A stretch of DNA of 44,031 nt, from NCBI GenBank assembly GCA_902826395.1, contig CADEER010000026.1, forward strand, positions 1 to 44,031, in the 5' to 3' direction. Position numbers and translations under genes: made by a program. Position 1 is the stretch's first letter. Each line of letters starts with the position of its first letter. This DNA comes from an uncultured bacterium. GTDB lineage: Bacteria; Desulfobacterota; Binatia; HRBIN30; CADEER01. Of the stretch, positions 17,114 through 25,724 are shown in pieces. The notes under the pieces were generated by a model. That model was not told where the DNA came from. It did no database searches and was given only the letters and a program-made list of their open reading frames with translations.

Positions 17114-18637
17114 ATGGCGGCGGTGATCTCGGGGGCCTTGCACGGCATCGACGCACTACTGGTCGAGGTCGAAGTCGACTTGGCGATGGGGATGCCCAAC
17201 ATGGCAGTTGTCGGGCTACCGGAAGCGGCAGTGCGCGAGAGCAAGGACCGTGTGCGCGCTGCGCTGCGCAACTCCGGCTACAAATTCCCCCCCCGTCGTA
17301 TCACCGTGAACCTCGCTCCGGCTGACGTTAAGAAGGAAGGCTCCGCCTACGATCTGCCGATTGCGCTCGGGATTCTCGCCGCCTCGGGAGCGCTGCCTGA
17401 GTCGCGCCTTGCGGACTTCGCAGTGCTCGGGGAGCTGTCGCTCGACGGGCGGGTCAAGGCAGTGCGCGGCGCTCTCCCTATCGCAGCCACGGCCCGCAAA
17501 TGCGGACTCCGCGGGCTCCTACTTCCAGCGGCAAACACGGCGGAGGCCGCCGTGATCGAGGGCGTGGATGCCATCCCGATCGACAGCCTAGCCGACGCGT
17601 TCGACTGGTTGCGCGGAGACAAGGTCATCCCGCCCTCGAGGGTCGACATAGGAAACCTGTTCACCACTGCGAAGGACGACTCCGTAGACCTCGCCGACGT
17701 ACGCGGCCAAGAGCACGTCAAGCGCGCCCTCGAGGTAACCGCGGCAGGCGGACACAACATCCTAATGGTCGGCCCTCCGGGTAGCGGCAAGACGATGCTC
17801 GCAAAACGATTGTCGACGATACTGCCGCCCCTCACAGTGGAAGAGGCGATCGACACCACCCGCGTCCACAGCGTGCTCGGGCTCATGAACGGCCGCTCGC
17901 TGATCACCACCCGCCCCTTTCGCGCGCCACACCACACCATCAGCGACGCGGGGCTGATCGGCGGCGGCACCAATCCAAAGCCGGGAGAAGCTTCCCTCGC
18001 CCACCATGGCGTCCTTTTCCTCGACGAGCTCCCCGAGTTCCGACGCAATGTCCTCGAAGTCCTCCGCCAACCGCTCGAAGAAGCCCGCATCACGATCTCG
18101 CGCGTCGCCGGTACTGTCACCTACCCTGCCGACATCATGCTTGTTGCGGCGATGAACCCATGCCCATGCGGATTTCTCGGCGATCCGACTCGTGAATGCA
18201 TCTGTCCGATGCCGCAGATCCAGCGCTATCGCACCAGAGTCTCCGGCCCGCTGCTCGACCGCATCGACATCCAGGTCGAGGTGCCGGCGGTGAAATACGG
18301 CGAGCTCCGCGCTGCGGGTTCGGGTGATTCGTCGCACGTCGTTCGCGCTCGCGTCGAGCGCGCGCGTGCGCGCCAGGTCGACCGATTCAATAGCAAAAGC
18401 ATCTTCTGCAACGCACAGATGACGAGCCGAGAGATCCATCGCCATTGCGCGACGGACGCGGGAGCCGAACGCCTCCTCGAAGCCGCAATGACCAAACTCG
18501 CCCTGAGCGCTCGTGCCTACACGCGAATCCTCAAAGTAGCGCGCACGATCGCCGACATGGAGGAAGCCGACATCATCCGCTCGTCGCACATCGCGGAAGC
18601 CATACAGTACCGGAGCCTCGACCGCCCGCTCACGTAG
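17114..18637 (+). CDS. comM: ComM/YifB-family AAA+ ATPase
   Basis: Member of the Mg-chelatase-like ATPases. ComM in Vibrio and Acinetobacter is a hexameric helicase that drives branch migration of incoming DNA during transformation; other members are uncharacterised. 507 residues, usual length. An N-terminal Lon-like fold (ChlI domain) has [22 protein letters not shown]; the Walker A is GPPGSGKT at 220-227; [28 protein letters not shown] (Walker B) and the zinc-type [13 protein letters not shown] follow; the C-terminal domain has [24 protein letters not shown] precedes the ATG. The back-to-back position with dprA suggests a shared role in DNA uptake or recombination. Confidence 0.93.
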   Translation: MAAVISGALHGIDALLVEVEVDLAMGMPNMAVVGLPEAAVRESKDRVRAALRNSGYKFPPRRITVNLAPADVKKEGSAYDLPIALGILAASGALPESRLADFAVLGELSLDGRVKAVRGALPIAATARKCGLRGLLLPAANTAEAAVIEGVDAIPIDSLADAFDWLRGDKVIPPSRVDIGNLFTTAKDDSVDLADVRGQEHVKRALEVTAAGGHNILMVGPPGSGKTMLAKRLSTILPPLTVEEAIDTTRVHSVLGLMNGRSLITTRPFRAPHHTISDAGLIGGGTNPKPGEASLAHHGVLFLDELPEFRRNVLEVLRQPLEEARITISRVAGTVTYPADIMLVAAMNPCPCGFLGDPTRECICPMPQIQRYRTRVSGPLLDRIDIQVEVPAVKYGELRAAGSGDSSHVVRARVERARARQVDRFNSKSIFCNAQMTSREIHRHCATDAGAERLLEAAMTKLALSARAYTRILKVARTIADMEEADIIRSSHIAEAIQYRSLDRPLT

Positions 18638-18907
18638 CTTCTGCATGTGTCATCGCAACACGCCCTGCGCCAGAGGCCACCTTCGATGATGGCTGAGCCC
18701 GAACCGCCGCCGAGCCGGCCCGTGCGCTTCGGCGTGGATGCGCTTGCGCGAGACCCGGCAATCGGAGCACCATCGCAACCTGACGAAACGGGGTATCATG
18801 ACAACACCGATCGGACGTCTTTCTCTCGCTGAATGCGTGGCGCTACGCGCTGACCAACATCTCGTAAGGGTGCCACCTCGCGCGCATTCGCAAGTCGGAA
18901 CGACGAA

Positions 18908-19612
18908 GTGATTGGACCGATCATCCTGCTCGGCGCGCTGCTCGGCGTTCGCCACGCGCTCGAGGCCGACCACATCGCGGCCGTTGCATCGCTAGCGACA
19001 CGCGCACGGTCGACCCGCGAGATCATCAAGGTCTCTGCGGCGTGGGGATTCGGACATGCCCTGTCGCTCTTTCTGTTTGGGTCCTTGATCGTAGCGCTCG
19101 GAGCGACGTTGTCGGATCGAGTCTCTCGTGGGCTCGAGGTCATCGTTGGACTGATGCTCGTCGCCCTCGGGATCGACGTACTACGGCGCCTGAGGAAGGG
19201 CCGCGTCCACTTGCACTCGCACGAGCACGCCGACGGCACGGTTCATCTGCACGCCCATCGCCATGAACCAGTACCCCCTCGACCGCGTCATCCGATGCGC
19301 CACGAGCACGAACACACACCCCTCTCACGCGCGCTCCTGGTGGGGAGCGTGCACGGACTCGCTGGATCGGCCGCCCTGATCCTGGTGACTACGCAGGCGA
19401 CGGACTCGGTCGTCGGAGCAGTCGGCTATCTGCTCGCTTTCGGAGTCGGTTCGGTAGCTGGCATGGTTGCATTTTCCCTGATCATCTCGGTTCCGATCGC
19501 ACGCTTGTCGGCGCGCCACTTCGAAAAGAGCTGGATCCGCGTCGAAGCTGGGCTCGGTTGCCTCACGATCGCCATCGGCGGCTGGGTCGCCCTACAGGCC
19601 GGGGGCTTTTGA
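18908..19612 (+). CDS. NicO-type nickel/cobalt transporter-like membrane protein
   Basis: 234 residues with about six membrane segments. The first segment carries H-A-L-E-A-D-H (H16, D21), the H-x4-D signature of NiCoT/NicO transporters. A cytoplasmic or periplasmic loop at about 101-135 is extremely histidine-rich (HLHSHEHADGTVHLHAHRH and HPMRHEHEHT), which suggests metal binding, as in RcnA and HypB. The second half has GSVHGLAGSAALILV, repeating the H-containing pattern. The start is a GTG at 18908 with only a weak purine-rich site upstream. It sits convergent to the haem-importer genes; a role in nickel, cobalt or iron handling is inferred and direction of transport cannot be told. Confidence 0.75.
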   Translation: MIGPIILLGALLGVRHALEADHIAAVASLATRARSTREIIKVSAAWGFGHALSLFLFGSLIVALGATLSDRVSRGLEVIVGLMLVALGIDVLRRLRKGRVHLHSHEHADGTVHLHAHRHEPVPPRPRHPMRHEHEHTPLSRALLVGSVHGLAGSAALILVTTQATDSVVGAVGYLLAFGVGSVAGMVAFSLIISVPIARLSARHFEKSWIRVEAGLGCLTIAIGGWVALQAGGF

Positions 19613-19690
19613 GTCGCCTCCGATAGGATCAAGACGCTGGGCGATCAGCTTCTCAACCTCGACGTCACGCGTTCCCAATTGTTCGGAGGT

Positions 19691-20524
19691 TCAGTCGGGT
19701 AGTGCGATTACATCGGCCTGACCACCGCTTGTATCCGAGGTGCCGAGGTCGATGACGAACGGACATCCGGGCGCCGCCGGGTTCTCGATCACCCGCGCTT
19801 CAATCCCGAAGCGGCGATGCAAGACGTCCGGACGCAGCACCTCGGCAGGACGGCCCTCTTCGACACATCGCCCTTCTTGCAGGACCAGCAGCCGATCGGC
19901 GTAGCGGGCCGCCAGATTCAGGTCGTGAAGGACGACCAGCACCGCGGCCCCGTTGCGGGCGCACTCCCTTACTACCCTCAGAACGCGGTGCTGATGCTCG
20001 AGATCCAAAGCCGCCGTAGGTTCGTCGAGGAGTAGATATCGCGCGCTGCGGCGATCGTCCGGCCAGACCTGCGCGAGGGATCGGGCGAGATGGACACGCT
20101 GCTGCTCGCCACCGGACAGCTTGTTGATGTCGCGCGACGCCAGGTGAAGGGCATCGACGACCGCCAAGGCCGCCTCGGCCACCGCGCAATCGCGCGCCGA
20201 CCGTCCACCACCCGGGTGAGGAAGGCGTCCTAGCAAAACAACCTCAATGACCGAGAACGCGAACCGCAGTTGAGTACCCTGCAACAATGCCGCGCGCCTA
20301 CGCGCCAGATCGATCGGATCCCAAGCAGATATCTCGCGTCCGTCCAGAAGCACTGAACCCCTGGCCAGGCGACGGTTACCTGCGACGGCCTGCACCAGGG
20401 TCGACTTGCCAGCGCCGTTCTGCCCCAGAACCGCAAGCACGCTGCCCGCCTCCAACTCGAGAGAACAGTCGTCGAGGATCAGGCGACCACCGCTGTTCAC
20501 CGTCACTGCGCGCGCTTCCAACAT
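19691..20524 (-). CDS. hmuV: Haem ABC importer ATPase (HmuV-like)
   Basis: ATPase of an iron-complex/haem importer. 277 residues. Walker A GQNGAGKST at 34-42, signature LSGGEQQ at 136-142, Walker B LLLDEP at 164-169, and HDLN after it (switch histidine). The Q-loop neighbourhood (LLQGTQLRFAFSVIEVVLLGR) and the R-R-S-A-R-Y-L-L-L-D-E-P spacing are like HmuV/HemV rather than BtuD or FecE. The ATG is directly adjacent to the permease stop. Last gene of the leftward haem operon. Vitamin B12 or siderophore transport is the alternative, but the neighbouring haem oxygenase favours haem. Confidence 0.88.
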   Translation of the reverse strand: MLEARAVTVNSGGRLILDDCSLELEAGSVLAVLGQNGAGKSTLVQAVAGNRRLARGSVLLDGREISAWDPIDLARRRAALLQGTQLRFAFSVIEVVLLGRLPHPGGGRSARDCAVAEAALAVVDALHLASRDINKLSGGEQQRVHLARSLAQVWPDDRRSARYLLLDEPTAALDLEHQHRVLRVVRECARNGAAVLVVLHDLNLAARYADRLLVLQEGRCVEEGRPAEVLRPDVLHRRFGIEARVIENPAAPGCPFVIDLGTSDTSGGQADVIALPD

Positions 20525-21571
20525 TCAGGACCACCCACCGCCGCGCCGCAGCAACATCCAGAGAAAGACGGGTGCCCCAACCGCCGCAGTCACGGTGCCG
20601 ATCGGGAGCTCCGCAGGCGCTGCCAGAATTCGGCTCAAGAGGTCCGCGACCAGCAGCGAAATCGCGCCGTAGATGGCGGCGTTGGGCAGGAGGATGCGAT
20701 GGTCGGCTCCCGCCGCGAGACGCATCAGATGCGGGACGACAAGGCCGACGAAGCCGATGACACCGGACACCGAGACCGCGGCGCCCACCCCCATCGCCGA
20801 AAGCAGCACAACGCGGCGCTTCAGCTTTTCGACATCCACTCCCAGCAGCCGCGCCTCGTCTTCGCCGAGCAGTAACGCGTTCAGGGATGCCGCACAGCGC
20901 GGCAATTGAATCAGACAGAGCCCAATCAACGGTAGCACCGCCAATACCTTCGGCCAGGTCGTGTTCGCGAGGCTGCCTAGACTCCAGAAAGTGATGTCGC
21001 GCAGCTGCGCGTCGTCGGCGAGGAAGACGAGAAATCCCGTCGCCGCTCCGGCAAGGGCGTTGATCGCGATGCCAGCGAGCAACATCGTCGTTACGACCGT
21101 CCCGCCTTCACGCCGCGCGAGGCGCACCACCACCAGCGTCGTCACGGCGCCCCCGACAAAGCCCGCCAGCGGTAGACCCCAGGTTTGCGACACAACCCCC
21201 TCGACGCCGAACCATGGCGCCACAACGATCATCAGAGCGGTCGCTGTCGCCGCGCCCGCCGACACACCGATCAGCGCGGGATCGGCGAGCGGGTTGCGAA
21301 AGATTCCCTGGATCGCGGCGCCCGAAATGGCCAGGGTCGCTCCTATGAGACCGCCCAAGAGAACGCGGGGCAATCGTATGGCGAGCAACACCGATTCCTG
21401 CATGCTCGAAGGAACGTCATTGCCGGCGCCAGCCGCACCTCCCATCGCCGACCAGAGAATCGACGCCACCTGGCGCCCCGGGATCGCAACCGCCCCAAGC
21501 CCCAACGAAGCGATCACGACCAGCCCGAGCACCACGAGCCCACTCAAACCGAGAGCGAGACCCCGCGGCAT
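20525..21571 (-). CDS. hmuU: Haem ABC importer permease (HmuU-like, FecCD family)
   Basis: FecCD/BtuC-type permease of 348 residues from the ATG at 21571, normal length, with about ten membrane segments. Recognisable segments are RLPRVLLGGLIGATLAISGAA, QGIFRNPLADPALIGVSAGA, LLAGIAINALAGAATGFLVF, FWSLGSLA, LLGEDEARLLGV and GVIGFVGLVVPHLMRLAAGADHR (the coupling region). The open frame continues to 21862, but that stretch overlaps the end of hmuT and is not conserved membrane protein. A TTG at 21631 just after the hmuT stop is a possible alternative start. It is followed without a gap by hmuV. Confidence 0.9.
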   Translation of the reverse strand: MPRGLALGLSGLVVLGLVVIASLGLGAVAIPGRQVASILWSAMGGAAGAGNDVPSSMQESVLLAIRLPRVLLGGLIGATLAISGAAIQGIFRNPLADPALIGVSAGAATATALMIVVAPWFGVEGVVSQTWGLPLAGFVGGAVTTLVVVRLARREGGTVVTTMLLAGIAINALAGAATGFLVFLADDAQLRDITFWSLGSLANTTWPKVLAVLPLIGLCLIQLPRCAASLNALLLGEDEARLLGVDVEKLKRRVVLLSAMGVGAAVSVSGVIGFVGLVVPHLMRLAAGADHRILLPNAAIYGAISLLVADLLSRILAAPAELPIGTVTAAVGAPVFLWMLLRRGGGWS

Positions 21572-21635
21572 CAGACCCTGGATCTTCTGTTCATCGACAT
21601 GCAGCGCACTGTCCGAGGAAGCCCGTTGCAACAGC

Positions 21636-22526
21636 TCAAGGCGTGGTTGCCGACACGGTGTGCAACTCTCGACCGAGCTCGCCCACCGCTTGTCCGAGCC
21701 TCGGCCCGAAGCCGAGAAGGTAAAGATCATCCATGGCGACGACTCGCCGAAAACGACCGGCAGGGGTCTCGGAAATGCCCGGGATTGCGAAAAGGTCGTC
21801 GGCACCGCCGAGGCTCTCGAGTCCTCGCGACAGAACAAGCAAGACGTCCGGTTGCGCCGCAATCGCCGCTTCGGGCGTGAGCGGCTTGAAGCCTGAATAG
21901 CCGGTGATGGCGTTCTGCGCGCCCGCGAGCTCGATCATGGCGTTCGCGGCGGTGTCGGTTCCGGACACGGACATGCTGGCGGCGCCGCGCGCATACACGA
22001 ACAAAACCCGCGGCGAGGAATCCCCGACCGACTTCGGAGCAGCTCGCAAATCGTACTCGAGACGCTCGACCAGAGCCCGCCCCTCGGATTCGCGTTTCAG
22101 CAAGGATCCCAGCGCTGAGATCTTGGCCTTGGCACCCGCGACAGTCGGCTCGTCCGGCACCACCGCGACATCGATTCCAGCATCGCGGATCTGTTGCAGT
22201 GCCTCGGGTGGCCCCGCATCACTCGACACGATCACTCGCGTCGGCCGCAGTGACAGGACTCCTTCCGCCGACAGACGCCGCGCGTAGCCGACCTTAGGCA
22301 GGCGCAACGTTGCCTCCGGATAGACACTCGACGTGTCGGCGCCGACTACGGAATCGCCCAGTCCAAGGGCGAAGATCGTCTCGGTTATGCTGCCGCCCAC
22401 CGACACGATGCGTAGTTCGTGCGCTGCGACCGCCGGCGCCGGCGCCAACATTGCCGCAAGCAGCGCCAGCGTCGAGTAGATGAAACCAGCGCTCGAGGTG
22501 GGGCGCTGCCGTGAGATACGTTTCAT
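21636..22526 (-). CDS. hmuT: Haem-binding periplasmic protein (HmuT-like)
   Basis: Class III periplasmic binding protein of a haem importer. 296 residues with a signal peptide at about 1-35 (LALLAAMLAPAPAVAA). The mature start RIVSVGGSITETIFALG is typical of HmuT. A long central helix region is followed by PRVLFVYARGAASMSVSG, GYSGFKPLTPEAAIAAQPDVLL and the C-terminal DLYLLGFGPRLGQAV, which is characteristic of haem-specific rather than siderophore- or B12-specific members. It follows the TonB-dependent receptor by 11 bases. It presumably shuttles haem from the receptor to HmuU. Confidence 0.88.
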   Translation of the reverse strand: MKRISRQRPTSSAGFIYSTLALLAAMLAPAPAVAAHELRIVSVGGSITETIFALGLGDSVVGADTSSVYPEATLRLPKVGYARRLSAEGVLSLRPTRVIVSSDAGPPEALQQIRDAGIDVAVVPDEPTVAGAKAKISALGSLLKRESEGRALVERLEYDLRAAPKSVGDSSPRVLFVYARGAASMSVSGTDTAANAMIELAGAQNAITGYSGFKPLTPEAAIAAQPDVLLVLSRGLESLGGADDLFAIPGISETPAGRFRRVVAMDDLYLLGFGPRLGQAVGELGRELHTVSATTP

Positions 22527-22537
22527 GGATTCTCTCC

Positions 22538-24619
22538 TTACATTCGATACGTCAGGCCGAACAAGAAAGTCCGACGCGACACAGCTCGACCCATCGGACC
22601 GGGAATACCGAAGGTGACATCAAATAGGTTGTGCCCTTCCGCGAACACTGCGATCCCGTCCAGTGCCCGCAGAGATTCCGGGTACGTGTGACCCAGGAGC
22701 GTCATCGGCCGCACGTCGAGCTTGAAGTTCCAAACCCAATGACTCGCGACGACCGCGGTGTTGGTCACGTCCGCATATGTCCGATCCTCCCATTCGCCCC
22801 ACAGACGAAATGTCGTCCCCCATCGCAGATGGTCGTAGGTTGCCCCGGGAAGGAATCGGTGCGGCGGCCGAAAGGGCAGCTCGTTGCCGTCGTTCTCCCG
22901 CCCGCTGCGATCCTCGGAATCGAGAAAAGCGTAGCCGAGGTCGATCGTCAGGTCGTGCTCCACCACATCGAACGGCGCCAGAGGCTTTAAAGTCAGACTC
23001 AGCTCCACACCTTGGGTGATGGCTTTGTCGATGTTCTCGTTGGTGAACACCAGGCTCGGCAAAACTCCGCCGGCCGCCGCGCGGCAGTCCTCATCACACA
23101 GAGACGTCGCTATGAGATCGTCGAAGTCGTGCCGGAACAAGGTCAGGAATCCAGACACCATCTCGTGCGGCGCAAAGTCCGCCTGCAGGTTCCACGCGCG
23201 ATCGGTCTCCGGCTGAAGATCGGGATTGCCGATGATCGCATATCCCTGCGGCACTCCATTCGGATCGACTCCGATCACATTGTTGAAGTCGGAGTCGAAG
23301 AGCTGCAACAGGTCGGGCGCCCTGTAGCCACGACCAAACAGAACGGCCAAGCGGGTTGCCGCGGCGGGGCGCCAAGCGAGCGCGAGGCGCGGATTGACTA
23401 CAGGGTCAAACAAACTGTGGACGTCGAAGCTCGTGCCGACGACCGCCGATATCGACTCCGTCAGCTCGATCTCGTCCTGCAGGAAGGCGCTGTTCCAGTA
23501 CACGTCCTCCCGGATATCCGGGGGCAAGAACGAAGACCCGTCTCCGAATTCGCGCAAGACCCCCTCGCTGTCGAGCTCTTGGCGACGGTGCACGTAGCCG
23601 GCGCTGAGGATGTGTTGGGTATCGAACGGACCCGCAAAGGTGCCCGTCGCGACGGTGTCGAACGTCCAGTCCACGTATCCGACATCTTCTTGAAATCCCG
23701 GCAGCTCGTTCTGCCGATCGAATCCATAGCGCGTCGCGCCGACCCGCACGTTCGAAACTTCCGAAAATGCCCACTGCCAATCACCGGCGAGATTCAGGTC
23801 GAGCCGGTCGCTCGCCGGACCTTCGCGCACCGGACTCGCCTCGCCAATGAAGGAAACGCGGTGCGCCTCGCCCAAGCGCTGATCGAGCTGCAGCGACACG
23901 TTGGTGCGCGACTGCTTGGCGTCGGCGGACTCACCGTCGAACTGGCTACTGATCGCGCCGAGCTCTTGCGCGATCTCGGATTCCGCATGCCGAGCGGACA
24001 CGAAGTACGACAGGTCGCCGATCTGATAGCCATGCGCCGCCTCGAGTAGAACGGACTCGAACGTTCCCCCTCCCGCGGTCAGATCGAGCGTTGGTTCGTC
24101 ATAGCCTTGACGAGTGACGATGTTGACGACACCTCCCATGGCATCGCTGCCATAGAGGCTGGAAGCCGGACCACGGATCACCTCGATACGCTCGACATTG
24201 CCAACAGGTATGTCGCGCAGGTCGACGATGCCGTCGACGCCGCCGCGAAAGCGCCGGCCGTTCAGCAGGATCGCCACCTTGTTCGCATCGGCACCCTGCA
24301 TCCGGATGGTGCTCGCACCGAGGCGGAACTGCTCGTTGTTGCGGACGAAGATTCCCGGGATCTGATTCAGCACGTCTTCGATTCCGCGCACCGACGTCCT
24401 CAGGATCTGCTCGCGATCGATCACCTCCGTAGGAATCGTCGTCGTCTCGATCGACCGCGCGGTGCGCGTCCCCGTAACGACGATCATCTCCGGCTCGTCA
24501 CGGGACACGGGCTCCTCGCCGAGGACCCGGTGTGCGGCCAGCAGGGCCACGCCTGCCGCGAGCAACCGAACCAGCACGGCGCGCCAGGAAAGGGCCCCTC
24601 CGTCTTCAATCGCATCCAC
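22538..24619 (-). CDS. TonB-dependent outer-membrane receptor, haem/haemoprotein type
   Basis: Outer-membrane beta-barrel that imports haem using TonB energy. About 693 residues. Signal peptide near residues 14-34, a TonB box within EPEMIVVTGTR, a plug domain to about 165 with NGRRFRGG and RIEVIRGPASSLYGSDAMGGVVNI, then the barrel. The pair YRAPDLLQLF and NPDLQPE corresponds to the FRAP/NPNL motifs of haem receptors, separated by an extracellular loop. A Cys pair (CDEDC) sits in another loop. The last residues FLFGLTYRM end in Met, not the usual aromatic residue. The start is a GTG (24619) or TTG (24622), both inside the end of the preceding gene, so translation is probably coupled. No ribosome-binding site is obvious. 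Confidence 0.88.
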   Translation of the reverse strand: MDAIEDGGALSWRAVLVRLLAAGVALLAAHRVLGEEPVSRDEPEMIVVTGTRTARSIETTTIPTEVIDREQILRTSVRGIEDVLNQIPGIFVRNNEQFRLGASTIRMQGADANKVAILLNGRRFRGGVDGIVDLRDIPVGNVERIEVIRGPASSLYGSDAMGGVVNIVTRQGYDEPTLDLTAGGGTFESVLLEAAHGYQIGDLSYFVSARHAESEIAQELGAISSQFDGESADAKQSRTNVSLQLDQRLGEAHRVSFIGEASPVREGPASDRLDLNLAGDWQWAFSEVSNVRVGATRYGFDRQNELPGFQEDVGYVDWTFDTVATGTFAGPFDTQHILSAGYVHRRQELDSEGVLREFGDGSSFLPPDIREDVYWNSAFLQDEIELTESISAVVGTSFDVHSLFDPVVNPRLALAWRPAAATRLAVLFGRGYRAPDLLQLFDSDFNNVIGVDPNGVPQGYAIIGNPDLQPETDRAWNLQADFAPHEMVSGFLTLFRHDFDDLIATSLCDEDCRAAAGGVLPSLVFTNENIDKAITQGVELSLTLKPLAPFDVVEHDLTIDLGYAFLDSEDRSGRENDGNELPFRPPHRFLPGATYDHLRWGTTFRLWGEWEDRTYADVTNTAVVASHWVWNFKLDVRPMTLLGHTYPESLRALDGIAVFAEGHNLFDVTFGIPGPMGRAVSRRTFLFGLTYRM

Positions 24620-25604
24620 CAAGCGCCGCGCTCACTGCTTGGATCAGCTCGTTGATGGCGACGTCTGCATCACCATCAAAGTCGGCCGCCCCGCATTCTT
24701 CGACGCCCATCTGCCCGAGTGCGATGTTGACGGCGATGACCAACTCATTCACCGAGACCGATCGGCTCTGGTTGCAGTCGCCGATGCATGAGCCCGGAGG
24801 TCGCGTGGGCGACGGTGTCGCCGAAGGCGGCGGCGTGTGAGTAGGAGTCGTCGTCGGAGAACTTGCCACTGTCGAAGTCGCTGCTGCCGTCGCAGTCCTT
24901 GTCGCCGTCGGGCTCGCTTCGGCGGCCAATTCGATTTCGATGTACGGCATCGCCGCCCCGCCCACCCCCGGCGGCCCCAGACTGCTTTCGCCGAGATTGT
25001 CGATCGACGTGCCGGTAGGGGTGTCCATCGTCCGCCACACGACGCCGACAGCCGTTCCACCTGCCGTGACGACGGCGCGCAGGTCGGAGGTGATGTCGAC
25101 GGTGAACGATAGCGGCCCCGTCTGCCGCAGCGTGGCGTCGGATATCGCGCCGTGCACGGTGGTATCGACGACATGCGCCTGGCGTTCCGTGCGGGAGAAG
25201 TCGGCGACATCCACCGCGCCGTTGCCGTCGAAGACGTAGACCAGGATCTCCGCTGCCGCGAGGCCGGAGAAATCCGTCCCGGGCCCGAATGTGCTCAGCA
25301 CATCATCGATGTTGAACCTCAATGTGGCTGCTGCGATCTGCGACGCGCCTACACCGCCCAGCGACGCCAGCGAAAATTCACCGACGCCTCGCTCTTCGGT
25401 CGCACCGACACGCAGACCGACGCCGAGTGCATTGCCGCCGAAGTCGGGCTCCCCGTCTTGTGGAGCAATGCCGGGGAAACCATCGAGGATCCCGTCGAAC
25501 GCCGCCCCGCTACCATCGCCAAGTCTGATGGTCTGAGCACTCCCGGCGCTTGCGAGCAGCAAGACAATGCCCGCGCATGCTGCCTGCATTCGTATGAGTT
25601 TCAT
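24606..25604 (-). CDS. Secreted beta-sandwich-like protein with C-terminal dockerin-like pair
   Basis: 332 residues. Signal peptide at 1-23 (ACAGIVLLLASAGSAQ). Residues about 24-228 form a domain repeated in the next gene upstream: AFDGILDGFPGIAPQDGEPDF, GNALGVGLRVGATEERG, AATLRFNIDDVLSTFGPGTDF and SIDNLGESSLGPPGVGGAAMPY. The pattern resembles DNRLRE-like beta-sandwich modules, but I cannot assign a family. A Thr/Pro/Ser/Ala linker (about 232-270) leads to two dockerin-like calcium-binding segments, GDCNQSRSVSVNELVIAVNI and DFDGDADVAINELIQAV. AGGAG lies seven bases before the ATG. Its end overlaps the TonB-dependent receptor start. Context suggests a surface protein acting with the receptor, possibly in haem or haemoprotein capture; that is inference. 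Confidence 0.75.
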   Translation of the reverse strand: MKLIRMQAACAGIVLLLASAGSAQTIRLGDGSGAAFDGILDGFPGIAPQDGEPDFGGNALGVGLRVGATEERGVGEFSLASLGGVGASQIAAATLRFNIDDVLSTFGPGTDFSGLAAAEILVYVFDGNGAVDVADFSRTERQAHVVDTTVHGAISDATLRQTGPLSFTVDITSDLRAVVTAGGTAVGVVWRTMDTPTGTSIDNLGESSLGPPGVGGAAMPYIEIELAAEASPTATRTATAAATSTVASSPTTTPTHTPPPSATPSPTRPPGSCIGDCNQSRSVSVNELVIAVNIALGQMGVEECGAADFDGDADVAINELIQAVSAALGGCD

Positions 25605-25632
25605 GTCGTACTCCTGCCCATGGTTCGTCGGA

Positions 25633-25706
25633 ATCGGCCGGCGGCGTTCGGAAAGGGGGTGCAGCGATGCGAATAACGCTGCTGATCCGAGCAGCCGCCG
25701 GCCGAT
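25633..25706. repeat. Inverted repeat between the two secreted-protein genes
   Basis: 13 bases (25633-25645) are perfectly complementary to 25694-25706, with a further five-base TTCGGA/TCCGA-type pairing inside, around a loop of about 48 bases. No U tract follows on either strand. It could be an RNA stem that tunes expression between the two cistrons, or chance in GC-rich DNA. Confidence 0.35.
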
Positions 25707-25724
25707 GTCGAAACGCGTGTTTCG

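Noticed and set aside
18638-18907. Possible cobalamin or metal riboswitch before the NicO-type gene
   Set aside because: I looked for a B12-box or a NiCo-type fold with G-rich loops and could not find a supportable pattern in this 270-base gap.
21572-21862. N-terminal extension of the HmuU-like permease
   Set aside because: It overlaps the hmuT coding end and has a composition unlike a FecCD permease; the ATG at 21571 gives the normal family length.
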